Source: DATJGR01 sp963780795
GTDB taxonomy: Bacteria > Pseudomonadota > Gammaproteobacteria > Pseudomonadales > Azotimanducaceae
Assembly (NCBI GenBank): GCA_963780795.1
Contig: CAWADH010000010.1
Location: 1-64,000 of the forward strand
DNA: 64,000 nucleotides
Reading direction: 5' to 3'
Shown: piece after piece, positions 44,788-53,056 of the stretch
How positions within the stretch are numbered: the first letter of the stretch is position 1
Layout of the letters: each line of letters opens with the position of its first letter
The notes under the pieces: generated by a model
Told to the model about the DNA's origin: nothing
What the model saw: the letters and a program-made list of their open reading frames with translations, nothing else
The model's database searches: none
Program-made: the position numbers and the translations under genes

Positions 44788-45558
44788 ATGCCCAACACTG
44801 CCGCGACGCTTCCGCGACGAACCAAGAGGGAGCGCTGGGCTCGGGGAGTCGGCCTCGCCTTACTCGTGCTTGCCGTTCTCGTTGCCGGATGGTTCGCGTG
44901 GAAAGACCTTCTACAGCCGCGGCTGTTCGCGAAGCGCTTCGGTGTAGTTATCGAGCACGAGCTCTATCGCAGCGGGCGGATTCATCCATCGCTGCTACCG
45001 AAAGTGCTCGACCGATACGGCATCGACGAAATCGTGGCGCTGACGTATCCGTCTAACGCACCGCAGTATCAGCAACTCGAGCAACGCCTGACCTCCGAGC
45101 GCGGCATCCGACTGCAACGGTTTCCGCTGTTCGGCAACGGCACCGGCGATCCCACGCACGTGGTCGATGCGCTGCTTGCGATCCACGATGCGCTCGGTCG
45201 CGGCGATCAGGTGCTCGTGCAGTGCGCCGCGGGCAGCGAACGCACCGGCGGCGTGATCTATCTGTACCGAACGCTGGTGCTCGGCGAGTCGCCTGACGCG
45301 GCTTATGCGGAGCTTCTGCGCTACGGCCATCGGCCCAATCGCAATCCGAAGCTCGAAGTGTTTCTCAACGAGAATATGCCGTATTTCGCGGCACAACTCG
45401 CCGCTCATGGCATCGTTCGCCCTGACGGTACGCACTCTGCCGCATCTCCCAGAACAACCTTCCTCCTGATGGCTCGGGACTTGCGCGGCTCGGGCTCGGT
45501 ATGGCCATGGACGCTCGCCGTCGTTCAACGGAATCGCGGCAACGCGGCGCGCATCTAG
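44788..45558 (+). CDS. Membrane-anchored dual-specificity/tyrosine phosphatase-like protein
   Basis: 256 residues from ATG 44788. One N-terminal TM helix (GVGLALLVLAVLVAGWFAW) is followed by a phosphatase domain with YRSGRIHPSLLPKVLDRYGI and the CX5R loop VQCAAGSERTGG, where the usual HC is QC. The general acid cannot be assigned. Topology places the catalytic domain in the periplasm if the basic N-terminus is inside. The last 58 bp overlap the YejM gene in another frame; the C-terminal tail after about residue 220 looks unlike a phosphatase and may really be the YejM N-terminus. Confidence 0.75.
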   Translation: MPNTAATLPRRTKRERWARGVGLALLVLAVLVAGWFAWKDLLQPRLFAKRFGVVIEHELYRSGRIHPSLLPKVLDRYGIDEIVALTYPSNAPQYQQLEQRLTSERGIRLQRFPLFGNGTGDPTHVVDALLAIHDALGRGDQVLVQCAAGSERTGGVIYLYRTLVLGESPDAAYAELLRYGHRPNRNPKLEVFLNENMPYFAAQLAAHGIVRPDGTHSAASPRTTFLLMARDLRGSGSVWPWTLAVVQRNRGNAARI

Positions 45559-47288
45559 TCCTCGCGCAACAGTGGCATTTCGGCGCCGACGGTCTGTTCC
45601 AGATCGCCGCGATGCTAGCGCATTTCACCGTACTCGCCGCGCTACTTGCGATCGTCCCGTGGCTGATGGCGCGCCTCGGCGTTCGCAGCCGCATCTCGAT
45701 GGCGGCCGCGGCGCTGATTTTCGGCACGCTCCTACTCGTCGTCATCGTCAACGCAATGGTCTACGCGCTGTACAAGTTCCACCTGAACTCGATGGTGTGG
45801 TTCCTGCTCACGCAAGGCGCCGCGATGGAGACGTTGTCGTTCTCGTCGCAAACATGGTTTGCGGCCATCGCGATTGCGCTGAGTCTTTACGCGGCGCAGG
45901 TCGTCGCGCTGCGGTTGATTGTTCGTTCGGCGATCACTTCTCTGGTCGTGCGGCGATACGCGATCGTGGTCTTGTGCATCGGCGTGGTCACCCAGCTGAT
46001 CACCGCTTACGCAGATGCCACCGCACAACGATCGCTGTTGATGGCTGTGCGCGCCATTCCGTGGGCGCAACCGCTTACGGCGAAGTCGTTCCTTGGGAGA
46101 TTCGGATTCGTAGCGACGCGCGCCGAGCCGACCGACCTCGCGCAACGGACGCCCGGCGTATTCAACTACCCGCTCTCGCCGATGCAGTGCACCGGCGCAT
46201 CGAAACCGAACGTGCTGATGATCGTGGTGGATTCGCTGCGTTTCGACATGCTGAACGACGACGTTTTGCCGGCGACATCCGCATGGGCGCGCGACGCAAC
46301 GCGCTTCGAGCACCACTACAGCACGGGCAACGGTACACGCTTCGGCATCTTCGGTTTGTTGTACGGATTGCCCGGCGGTTACTGGCACGCTGCACTCGCG
46401 GAGCGGCGCGGCCCCGTACTGATCGACGTGCTCGATGAGCTCGGCTACCAGTTCTTCGTGTTCGGCTCGGCGCCGCTCGACAGCCCCGAGTTCCATCGCA
46501 CCGCATTCACGCGGATCTGGGATCAGGTTGCACCACCCGGCCCCGGTGACGTAGTCGAACGCGATCGCGCAACCACACGCGGCCTAATCGACTCGATACG
46601 CAACCGCGATCGCTCGCGGCCGTTCTTCGGTTTCCTGTTCCTAGACGCGCCGCACGCCTACGCGCATCCACCCGAGATGACCACGCCGTTTCAGCCGCAC
46701 CTGGACTCGATCAACTACGTGGCCTTGGACAATGACTTCGATCCGACGCCGTTCCTGAATCTCTACAAGACATCGGTGTTGTTCGACGACGGTCTTGTTG
46801 GTTCGGTGCTACAGGCTCTTTCGACGGACGAAGCGAGTTCGAACACCATCGTTCTCGTCACCGGTGACCACGGCCAGGCGTTCAACGAGACTCACGACAA
46901 CACGTGGGGCCACAACTCCGCGTTCTCCGATTACCAGGTTCGCGTACCTTTCGTCGTCAAATGGCCGGGACGCGCACCAGGTTCCATCCAGCGACTCACC
47001 TCCCACATGGACTGGGCACCAACACTCCTAACGGACGCACTCGGGTGCGATACACCTGTCGACCAATACAGCACCGGGCTACCGCTCTTCCAACCGAAGG
47101 CCACCGACCGCGCACTGCCGATCGAACAATGGACGCAGCGCGCCATCCGCACCGACTCCCGCGTGTACGTGTTTCTATCGTGGGGCGGCTACGAGGTTCG
47201 CGATGCGGGTTACGCGATCGTCGATGAGGCGGTGAATGCGGATACCCTTCAGCGCGGGTTCGAACAGTTGAGTCGGTTTACGCGGTAA
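45501..47288 (+). CDS. YejM/PbgA-like inner-membrane protein with sulfatase-fold periplasmic domain
   Basis: 595 residues from ATG 45501. N-terminal TM helices (LFQIAAMLAHFTVLAALLAIV, ISMAAAALIFGTLLLVVIVNAMVYAL and others) carry the YKFHLNSMVWFL loop seen in YejM. The periplasmic part is an alkaline-phosphatase-like fold (NVLMIVVDSLRFDML, VTGDHGQAFNE, GHNSAFSDYQVRVPFVVKWPG). The metal-site Thr is replaced as in YejM, which is not an active sulfatase. In Enterobacteriaceae YejM controls LpxC proteolysis and LPS levels. The expected first TM helix is not encoded in this frame, and the start overlaps the upstream gene (see findings). Confidence 0.85.
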   Translation: MAMDARRRSTESRQRGAHLVLAQQWHFGADGLFQIAAMLAHFTVLAALLAIVPWLMARLGVRSRISMAAAALIFGTLLLVVIVNAMVYALYKFHLNSMVWFLLTQGAAMETLSFSSQTWFAAIAIALSLYAAQVVALRLIVRSAITSLVVRRYAIVVLCIGVVTQLITAYADATAQRSLLMAVRAIPWAQPLTAKSFLGRFGFVATRAEPTDLAQRTPGVFNYPLSPMQCTGASKPNVLMIVVDSLRFDMLNDDVLPATSAWARDATRFEHHYSTGNGTRFGIFGLLYGLPGGYWHAALAERRGPVLIDVLDELGYQFFVFGSAPLDSPEFHRTAFTRIWDQVAPPGPGDVVERDRATTRGLIDSIRNRDRSRPFFGFLFLDAPHAYAHPPEMTTPFQPHLDSINYVALDNDFDPTPFLNLYKTSVLFDDGLVGSVLQALSTDEASSNTIVLVTGDHGQAFNETHDNTWGHNSAFSDYQVRVPFVVKWPGRAPGSIQRLTSHMDWAPTLLTDALGCDTPVDQYSTGLPLFQPKATDRALPIEQWTQRAIRTDSRVYVFLSWGGYEVRDAGYAIVDEAVNADTLQRGFEQLSRFTR

Positions 47289-47366
47289 GCGTCAGTGGTT
47301 CTGAAGTTCGAGTGTTGCTTCTGACGCCGATCACCATCAGCACTCGATGAAAACTCGACTGCGACC

Positions 47367-47999
47367 TCAATCGAAATAGCAGGGCAACTCGGGATGACTG
47401 CGATGCGCGGACAGCAATGTGATGTCTGCGGGCAACGTCCGGCCGACAGAAAGATCGGGTAATGCGTCGAGCGGGAAGAACTCTGCGGCGGTCGTCTCGA
47501 TGCTGGTTGCGGCGGAGCCGCCGTCGAGCGAGCAGAGGAACAGCAGCTTGTAGATGCGCTCGAGGCGCTGCGGAACGTAAGGGTGCATGGAACGGTCTTT
47601 GACCGCGGCGAGTTTGATCGCCGTTGCGAGGTAGCCGGACTCTTCGAGTACTTCGCGCTCGCACGCCACCTTCGGGCTGTCGTGTTCGTCGGCCCAACCG
47701 CCCGGTAAAGCCCAACGACCGTCGCTTGCTTCCTGTACGAGCAGCACGTGTCCCGTATCGTTGAATACCCCCGCGCGTACGTCCACTTTGGGGGTCGGAT
47801 AGCCGCGTTCGGGCAGGTACATTCCAACGATCGCCTCGAGGGGCGCGCCGGTCAGATCGGCGAGCATCTCATTCGCTATCGATGCGAGTTCATCGAACCG
47901 TTCGAGGTCGTATCGGTTCTCGGTATAGGTCCGGCCGGTTTGGGCAATCGCGCGAAGCCGTTGCGCACGCGCAAGCCATATGTGGGAGTCGATGGGCAT
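47367..47999 (-). CDS. NUDIX hydrolase with N-terminal NUDIX_4-type domain
   Basis: 210 residues from ATG 47999. An N-terminal helical domain (MPIDSHIWLARAQRLRAIAQ... DLERFDELASIANEM) precedes a complete Nudix box (GGWADEHDSPKVACEREVLEESGY). Enzymes of this build hydrolyse nucleoside diphosphate derivatives such as ADP-ribose or CDP-choline. ATG overlaps the LLM gene's TGA, so the pair is translationally coupled. Confidence 0.9.
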   Translation of the reverse strand: MPIDSHIWLARAQRLRAIAQTGRTYTENRYDLERFDELASIANEMLADLTGAPLEAIVGMYLPERGYPTPKVDVRAGVFNDTGHVLLVQEASDGRWALPGGWADEHDSPKVACEREVLEESGYLATAIKLAAVKDRSMHPYVPQRLERIYKLLFLCSLDGGSAATSIETTAAEFFPLDALPDLSVGRTLPADITLLSAHRSHPELPCYFD

Positions 48000-48910
48000 C
48001 AGAGCGCGCTCACGCGCTCCCCCACCTGCGCCAGCCGTTCGATGGTCGCCAGCGCTTCGGGCTGGTCGGCGCTGATATTGCGGATGATGACGTCGGTGTA
48101 GCCCATGGCGCCGAGTTCGGCCATGCGCTCGGCCACCCGTTCGACGTCGCCGATCAGCAGCGCGTCTTCGGAAAAACCCCGATAGCCGCTGCGGATGTAG
48201 CGCGCCATCGCGCGGCGCGCCTCGTCTGCCGTGGCGCCGACATGCGTATCGCGGCGGATCGCGATCGTGGTCGGCGTTCGGTTGTAGCGTGCGCAGGCTT
48301 CGCGATATTCGTCGATGCGGCGGCGCGCGGTTTCGAAGTCCATGCCCGGGTCGGCGAGCCATGCATCGCCGAGGCGCGCCGCGCGATCGATCGCGACTCT
48401 GGCCGATGCGCCGATCCACACCTCGATCGGTTCCGGCGGCAACGGCGAGATGCGACTCTTGTGCAAGCGCCAGCGTCCGTCGACCGTGACGCTCTCGCCG
48501 CGCCACAGTGCGCGGATCGTCTCGAGCGATTCTTCGAACATGGACGGACGCAAACGGATGTCTACGCCCATGCCGCTGCTCTGACGTTCGTCGCCGCCGA
48601 TGCCGCACTGCATGATGAAACGGCCGTGGTTGATGCAGGCGAGCGTCGCGGTCTGCTCGGCCACCAGCACCGGATTCCAGAGCGGCAGCAGATACAACGC
48701 GCCGGCAGCCCGATCGCCCCACTCCGCGAGCAAACGGCCGAGGATTGGCGAGTTCTGGTAGTAGGGCCGCGGCGTGACGTGATGGTCGCCGACGAACAGC
48801 GAGTCGAGCTTCGCATCGCGCGCGGCGCGCGCCTGCTCGATCATGTAACGCGCTCCGACGCGCACGTCGGAAACGTCGAATGCACTGGTCACCGAAATTC
48901 CGATCCGCAC
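47999..48910 (-). CDS. LLM-class flavin-dependent oxidoreductase
   Basis: 303 residues from GTG 48910. Luciferase-like TIM barrel: LFVGDHHVTPRPYYQNSPILGRLL, YLLPLWNPVLVAEQTATL, CGIGGDERQSSGMG, IEVWIGASARVAIDRAARLGDAWL. Cofactor FMN or F420 undetermined. First gene of a two-gene unit with the NUDIX hydrolase. Confidence 0.88.
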   Translation of the reverse strand: MRIGISVTSAFDVSDVRVGARYMIEQARAARDAKLDSLFVGDHHVTPRPYYQNSPILGRLLAEWGDRAAGALYLLPLWNPVLVAEQTATLACINHGRFIMQCGIGGDERQSSGMGVDIRLRPSMFEESLETIRALWRGESVTVDGRWRLHKSRISPLPPEPIEVWIGASARVAIDRAARLGDAWLADPGMDFETARRRIDEYREACARYNRTPTTIAIRRDTHVGATADEARRAMARYIRSGYRGFSEDALLIGDVERVAERMAELGAMGYTDVIIRNISADQPEALATIERLAQVGERVSAL

Positions 48911-48968
48911 GTTTGCGCTCCGCGAAATGAGACCCGTGAATAGCAGATCCGTCAGGCGAAGGGAACGG

Positions 48969-50009
48969 TCAGCGCCGGTAAAGCTGGTTCGTCAGGCGCG
49001 CCAGTTCCGCGGCCGAGGTCGCGCGCAGGCGGTGTGCAACCAGCCGGTCGTCGTGCATCAGGAACTCGCCAATCGTCGGTTCGTCGTCGAAGAGCTCACG
49101 CAGCCAGACCCGATCGTCTTCCCACATCGCTTGATACGGAATGCGTTCGACCGGACACCAGAACGGGATCGCCTCCGCACTGCTGCGCGGCTCGCCAGCG
49201 CAGTCGAGCGCCTTGAACGCGAAGCCGAGCATGCTGCTGCCGTCGGTATCCTGAAAACGCAACTCGATCAGCGGCGTTACGTGCAACGCGTGCACGCCGA
49301 CCTCTTCTTCGATCTCGCGCAGCGCGCACTGCAGCGGCGTCTCTCCGATCTCGACCATTCCGCCAGGCCCGTTGATCTTGCCGGCGCCGTGTCCGCGCAG
49401 CTTGTGGATCAGCAACACCTCTGCACGCCGGACCACGAACAAGAGCGTTGCGACGCGATCGGGTTGCCAACGTTCGAAGTCGACGTCGTCCAGTGAACCG
49501 ACCGCCACGTCCTGTACACGCACGAGACGCTTGTCGTGACGCATCAATTCGAAGTCGCCGCTGCCTGCGCTGCCGCGCGGATAGTAGCCGCGCCGCTGAT
49601 AGTAGCGCGCCAACGATTCGTTCGAGGCGACGCAAACGAGCCGCATCCATTTCGTGCCGCGGGCGCGCGCGATCGCTTCGAGTTCATCCAGAATCCGGCC
49701 GCCGACGTGCTCACCCAGCGCGTCGCGCGCCACCACCAACTTGCCGACGTACATCGCGTCCGCAACCGGCAGGTCGGCCCAGATCGGATCCGGCTCGCTG
49801 CGCAGAACGGCGCCGCCGGCGATCCGTCCCGCCTGCTCCAGCACCCATATCTCGCCCCGAGTTTGCGCCACTGCGAACGCGGCACGCTGAGCGCGCATCG
49901 ACCCCGGTCGCCACTGGTCGATGCCGCGCCCGCGCATCCAGATAGCGGCGTCTTCGAGGAGTTCGACGAAGGTTCCCACTTCGTCGGCGGTGGCGGGTCT
50001 CAGTCGCAT
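48969..50009 (-). CDS. GNAT acetyltransferase-NUDIX hydrolase fusion protein
   Basis: 346 residues. Residues about 1-160 are a GNAT domain (MRLRPATADEVGTFVELLEDAAIWMRGRGIDQW start; VGKLVVARDALGEHVGGRIL; SNESLARYYQRRGYY). Residues about 190-345 are a Nudix domain with the box GGMVEIGETPLQCALREIEEEVGV, preceded by KINGPGG as in MutT/8-oxo-dGTPase-like proteins. It may combine acetylation with removal of an oxidised or modified nucleotide. It diverges from the SDR at 50099. Confidence 0.88.
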   Translation of the reverse strand: MRLRPATADEVGTFVELLEDAAIWMRGRGIDQWRPGSMRAQRAAFAVAQTRGEIWVLEQAGRIAGGAVLRSEPDPIWADLPVADAMYVGKLVVARDALGEHVGGRILDELEAIARARGTKWMRLVCVASNESLARYYQRRGYYPRGSAGSGDFELMRHDKRLVRVQDVAVGSLDDVDFERWQPDRVATLLFVVRRAEVLLIHKLRGHGAGKINGPGGMVEIGETPLQCALREIEEEVGVHALHVTPLIELRFQDTDGSSMLGFAFKALDCAGEPRSSAEAIPFWCPVERIPYQAMWEDDRVWLRELFDDEPTIGEFLMHDDRLVAHRLRATSAAELARLTNQLYRR

Positions 50010-50098
50010 CGCGCACTTCGTTTCCGAGCACGGCGCAGTCTACAGTGACCCGCCTGCGCGGCAGCGATAGCATCCGTGCACCCGCACAGGAGTTCGTC

Positions 50099-50836
50099 AT
50101 GTCTACGCCCTCTCTTCGCAATCAGCGCGTCGTCGTCATCGGCGGCAGTTCCGGCATCGGCTTCGCCGTCGCACAACTCGCGCTGGACGACGGCGCGCAG
50201 GTGGTGATCGGTTCGAGCGGCGCCGATCACGTCGATCGCGCCGTCGAGCGATTGGGCAAAGGTGCATCCGGATCCACCGTCGATGTGAAAGACGAAGGGA
50301 GCGTGGCCGCGTTCTTCGAACACACCGGGCATTTCGATCATCTGGTGTATACCGCCGGCGACTGGGGTCCATTGCGGGGTGGCGGTGAGGTCGCGAAGCT
50401 CGACCTCGTAGGCGCCACTGCGACCTTCACGGTGCGCTTCTGGGGAGCACTGTCGGCGATCAAACACGCGCACGGGCGCATCTCAGCCGACGGTTCGATC
50501 ACGCTCACCGACGGCGTGATCGCCCATCGCCCGCGCAAAGGCGCCGTCATCAGCACGGCCATGGCCGGCGCGATCGAACATCTGACGCGCGCGCTCGCGG
50601 TGGATCTCGCGCCGTTGCGCGTGAATGCGGTGTGTCCGGGTCTCGTGCTTACCGAAGTGTGGGACAGTATTCCGCCAGATCGACGCGAGGAGCAGCTTCG
50701 AAAGATGACAGAGCGCCAGCCGCTGCCGCGCGCCGCCGATCCGAAGGAAGTCGCTCAAGCATATCTGTACCTGATCCGGGGCGGCTTCTCGACCGGACAG
50801 GTGCTGGTGGTCGACGGCGGAAGGACCCTGATCTAA
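50099..50836 (+). CDS. SDR-family protein lacking the YXXXK active site
   Basis: 245 residues from ATG 50099 with AGGAG upstream. VVVIGGSSGIGFAVAQLA is the NAD(P) motif and HLTRALAVDLAPLRVNAVCPG the SDR C-terminal pattern. The active-site helix reads PRKGAVISTAMAGAIEHLT, with no tyrosine or YXXXK. This is a known non-canonical SDR pattern (RP-x-G-A-V-x-T/A-A-M), so a different chemistry or a non-catalytic role is possible. Confidence 0.85.
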   Translation: MSTPSLRNQRVVVIGGSSGIGFAVAQLALDDGAQVVIGSSGADHVDRAVERLGKGASGSTVDVKDEGSVAAFFEHTGHFDHLVYTAGDWGPLRGGGEVAKLDLVGATATFTVRFWGALSAIKHAHGRISADGSITLTDGVIAHRPRKGAVISTAMAGAIEHLTRALAVDLAPLRVNAVCPGLVLTEVWDSIPPDRREEQLRKMTERQPLPRAADPKEVAQAYLYLIRGGFSTGQVLVVDGGRTLI

Positions 50837-50861
50837 CGATCAAACCAAGGCGCGCAGGTTA

Positions 50862-51509
50862 TTACGCGCGTTTGGTGGCCGCGTAGCGCGATTCGAGCGC
50901 GCGATACAGCTCATCGGGGAACGAACCGGACGCATCGTCGAGTTCCCCAACGAGTTCGAACAGGTGCTCGTTGTCTTCGCGGCCCAACCACACCTTGATG
51001 TAAGTGCCCGACTTGTAACCGTTCGCCTGACGAAAGTTGTTCAACACGTTCTTGCCGATGTAGATCCGATACAGCTCGTCGAGATCGAGCGGCAACGCGG
51101 CCATCAGATCGACGAATGCGTCCACCGGAAATCCGCGTTGCGCCAGCACCGCGCCGGCCAGCGTCTCCACCGCGTCGCGAAAGTCGCCGCGCGGCAATGC
51201 ACCCATTCGACCGAACGCCGCGACGATGGATGCATCGACCCGCTGCGAGTCGATGCGTCCTTCACGGATCAGCTGCGAGAGGCCGAAGTGCCAGATGTCG
51301 ACGATCTCCAGCTTCACCTGCTCGAGATCAGTGCTCTGATGTTTCCACCATTTCCAGCCGAAGTGGTCGAGCAGCTCGGCGCATTCGACCCAGATCGCGC
51401 GATAGTAGGCGTGACCCTGGTCGCGCCACTGCGGATGCACGTTGGCGTTCAGCACATCCTGCAGCTCGGCCATCGCCGCGAGTTGCTGCTCCACTCTGCT
51501 AGCCGACAT
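50862..51509 (-). CDS. Dimeric all-alpha dUTP diphosphatase (dUTPase_2)
   Basis: 215 residues. The all-alpha NTP-pyrophosphatase pattern is clear: WVECAELLDHFGWKWWK (EXXE-type helix), VKLEIVDIWHF (EXXD helix), then NVLNNFRQANGYKSGTYIKVWLGREDN near the C-terminus, as in dimeric dUTPases of phages and bacteria. It hydrolyses dUTP/dUDP to dUMP. It does not resemble the trimeric Dut. Shares the minus strand with the VOC protein 3 bp upstream. Confidence 0.9.
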   Translation of the reverse strand: MSASRVEQQLAAMAELQDVLNANVHPQWRDQGHAYYRAIWVECAELLDHFGWKWWKHQSTDLEQVKLEIVDIWHFGLSQLIREGRIDSQRVDASIVAAFGRMGALPRGDFRDAVETLAGAVLAQRGFPVDAFVDLMAALPLDLDELYRIYIGKNVLNNFRQANGYKSGTYIKVWLGREDNEHLFELVGELDDASGSFPDELYRALESRYAATKRA

Positions 51510-51512
51510 CGC

Positions 51513-51917
51513 TTAAGCCTGCTGCAGGAACTCGACCCAGTTGCCGTCGGGGTCTTCGACGATCGCGATGCGAACGCCGGGTCGGAACTCACGCTCGGGT
51601 ACGACGATCGTCCGCCCCGCTTTCTCGCACGCGGCGACCAGCTCGGAGATGTTCGAGACGGAAATCGTCCAGTAGCGATAGCCGGTCGCTCCACCGATAC
51701 CGCCTGGGGGCGATACCGCCGGCGGCGCTTTCGCAGGTACGACGACTTTGATCAGACTGTCGCCGCACAGCAGCCGATGCATCGTGGCGCCGCCCGGCAT
51801 CGGCATATCGCCTTCGTGCGTGAATCCCAATACGTCCCGGTAGAACCCGAGCGCGGCGGGGCCGTCCTTTACGATGATGCCGAGGTCGATCGCCCTCTTC
51901 GTCAGCTTCACTCCCAC
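51513..51917 (-). CDS. VOC-family (glyoxalase/dioxygenase fold) protein
   Basis: 134 residues from GTG 51917, supported by AGGGGA five bases upstream (GTG 51911 is alternative). It begins LTKRAIDLGIIVKDGPAALGFYRDVLGF and ends IAIVEDPDGNWVEFLQ, the paired beta-alpha-beta-beta-beta signatures. The conserved metal Glu in WVEF is present. The substrate is unknown. Divergent from the hydroxyacid dehydrogenase. Confidence 0.85.
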   Translation of the reverse strand: MGVKLTKRAIDLGIIVKDGPAALGFYRDVLGFTHEGDMPMPGGATMHRLLCGDSLIKVVVPAKAPPAVSPPGGIGGATGYRYWTISVSNISELVAACEKAGRTIVVPEREFRPGVRIAIVEDPDGNWVEFLQQA

Positions 51918-51997
51918 GTGCGTCCCCTGTATCACTGATTGCGGTGGTGCATTATCTTGGATTCTCCTTCTCAAACAACCCGTTCCGAGGTGTGCGA

Positions 51998-53005
51998 GTG
52001 GCCGGCGGCCCCATCACAGCGATGATCATGCATCCGGTCGTGAAGGAAGAGCTGCTGCGCGAAGCACACCTGCAACGGCTCGAACGCACTTGCCGTCTCG
52101 TCGATCAGACGCCGTTCCGCAGCTTCGACGGTCTCGGCGACGAAGCGGCGCGCATACAGGTGTTGATCACCAGCTGGGGCTGTCCGCGGATCGATCGCGG
52201 CGTGGTCTCGACGTTGCCGGGACTCAAATTGATCGCGCATCTTGCCGGCTCCGTCAAAGGCTTCATCGACGAGACGGTGTGGCGTATGGGCGTGCAGATC
52301 ACCAACGCGGTCGCCGCCAATGCGGTGCCGGTGGCGGAATACACGCTGGCCGCCATTCTGTTCTCCAACAAACACGTGCTGCAGTTGGCCGACTTCTATC
52401 GCCGCCACCACGAGAACCGCGCGCCGTGGACGAAAGAAGCACCGAACGTCGGCAACTACAAGAAGACGGTCGGGCTCATCGGCGCCTCGCACGTTGGACG
52501 CAAGGTGCTCGAACTGCTGCAGCCGTTCGACCTGAAGGTGCTGATGTACGACCCCTACATGACGCCGCTGCAGGTGCGCGAACTCGGCGCACATAAGGTG
52601 GGGTTGTCGGAACTGCTGTCGAACTCCGACGTCGCGTCGATGCACGCGCCGTTGCTGCCCGAAACCCGCAACATGCTCGGCGCGCGCGAATTCGCGCTGA
52701 TGCGCGACGGCGCCACGTTCATCAACACCGCGCGCGGCGCGGTGATCGATCAACAGGCGCTCGAGGCGGAACTCATCAGCGGTCGATTGAACGCGGTGCT
52801 CGACACCACCGAGCCGGAAGTGCTGCCCAGCGACTCGCCGTTGTATCGCCTGCCGAACGTCTTGCTCACGCCTCACATCGCCGGATCGCTCGGTACCGAA
52901 ACGCAACGGCTGGCCGACTACGTCGTCGACGAAATCGAACGCTTCGCGCGCGGACAGGCGCTGAAACATCGCGTGCGCTACGACGAACTCGTGCGGTTGG
53001 CCTAG
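51998..53005 (+). CDS. D-2-hydroxyacid dehydrogenase family protein
   Basis: 335 residues if started at GTG 51998 (ribosome-binding GAGGT six bases upstream); GTG 51944 and ATG 52022 are alternatives. TVGLIGASHVGRKVLELL is the Rossmann motif, NTARGAVIDQQAL carries the catalytic Arg, and LDTTEPEVLP and LTPHIAGSLG carry the Glu and His. It reduces 2-keto acids or acts on related substrates with NAD(P)H. Confidence 0.9.
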   Translation: MAGGPITAMIMHPVVKEELLREAHLQRLERTCRLVDQTPFRSFDGLGDEAARIQVLITSWGCPRIDRGVVSTLPGLKLIAHLAGSVKGFIDETVWRMGVQITNAVAANAVPVAEYTLAAILFSNKHVLQLADFYRRHHENRAPWTKEAPNVGNYKKTVGLIGASHVGRKVLELLQPFDLKVLMYDPYMTPLQVRELGAHKVGLSELLSNSDVASMHAPLLPETRNMLGAREFALMRDGATFINTARGAVIDQQALEAELISGRLNAVLDTTEPEVLPSDSPLYRLPNVLLTPHIAGSLGTETQRLADYVVDEIERFARGQALKHRVRYDELVRLA

Positions 53006-53056
53006 CTGCTCCAAACGTCGGCCCGTTAAACTCCTTCCATCCTTCGGAGAACGACC

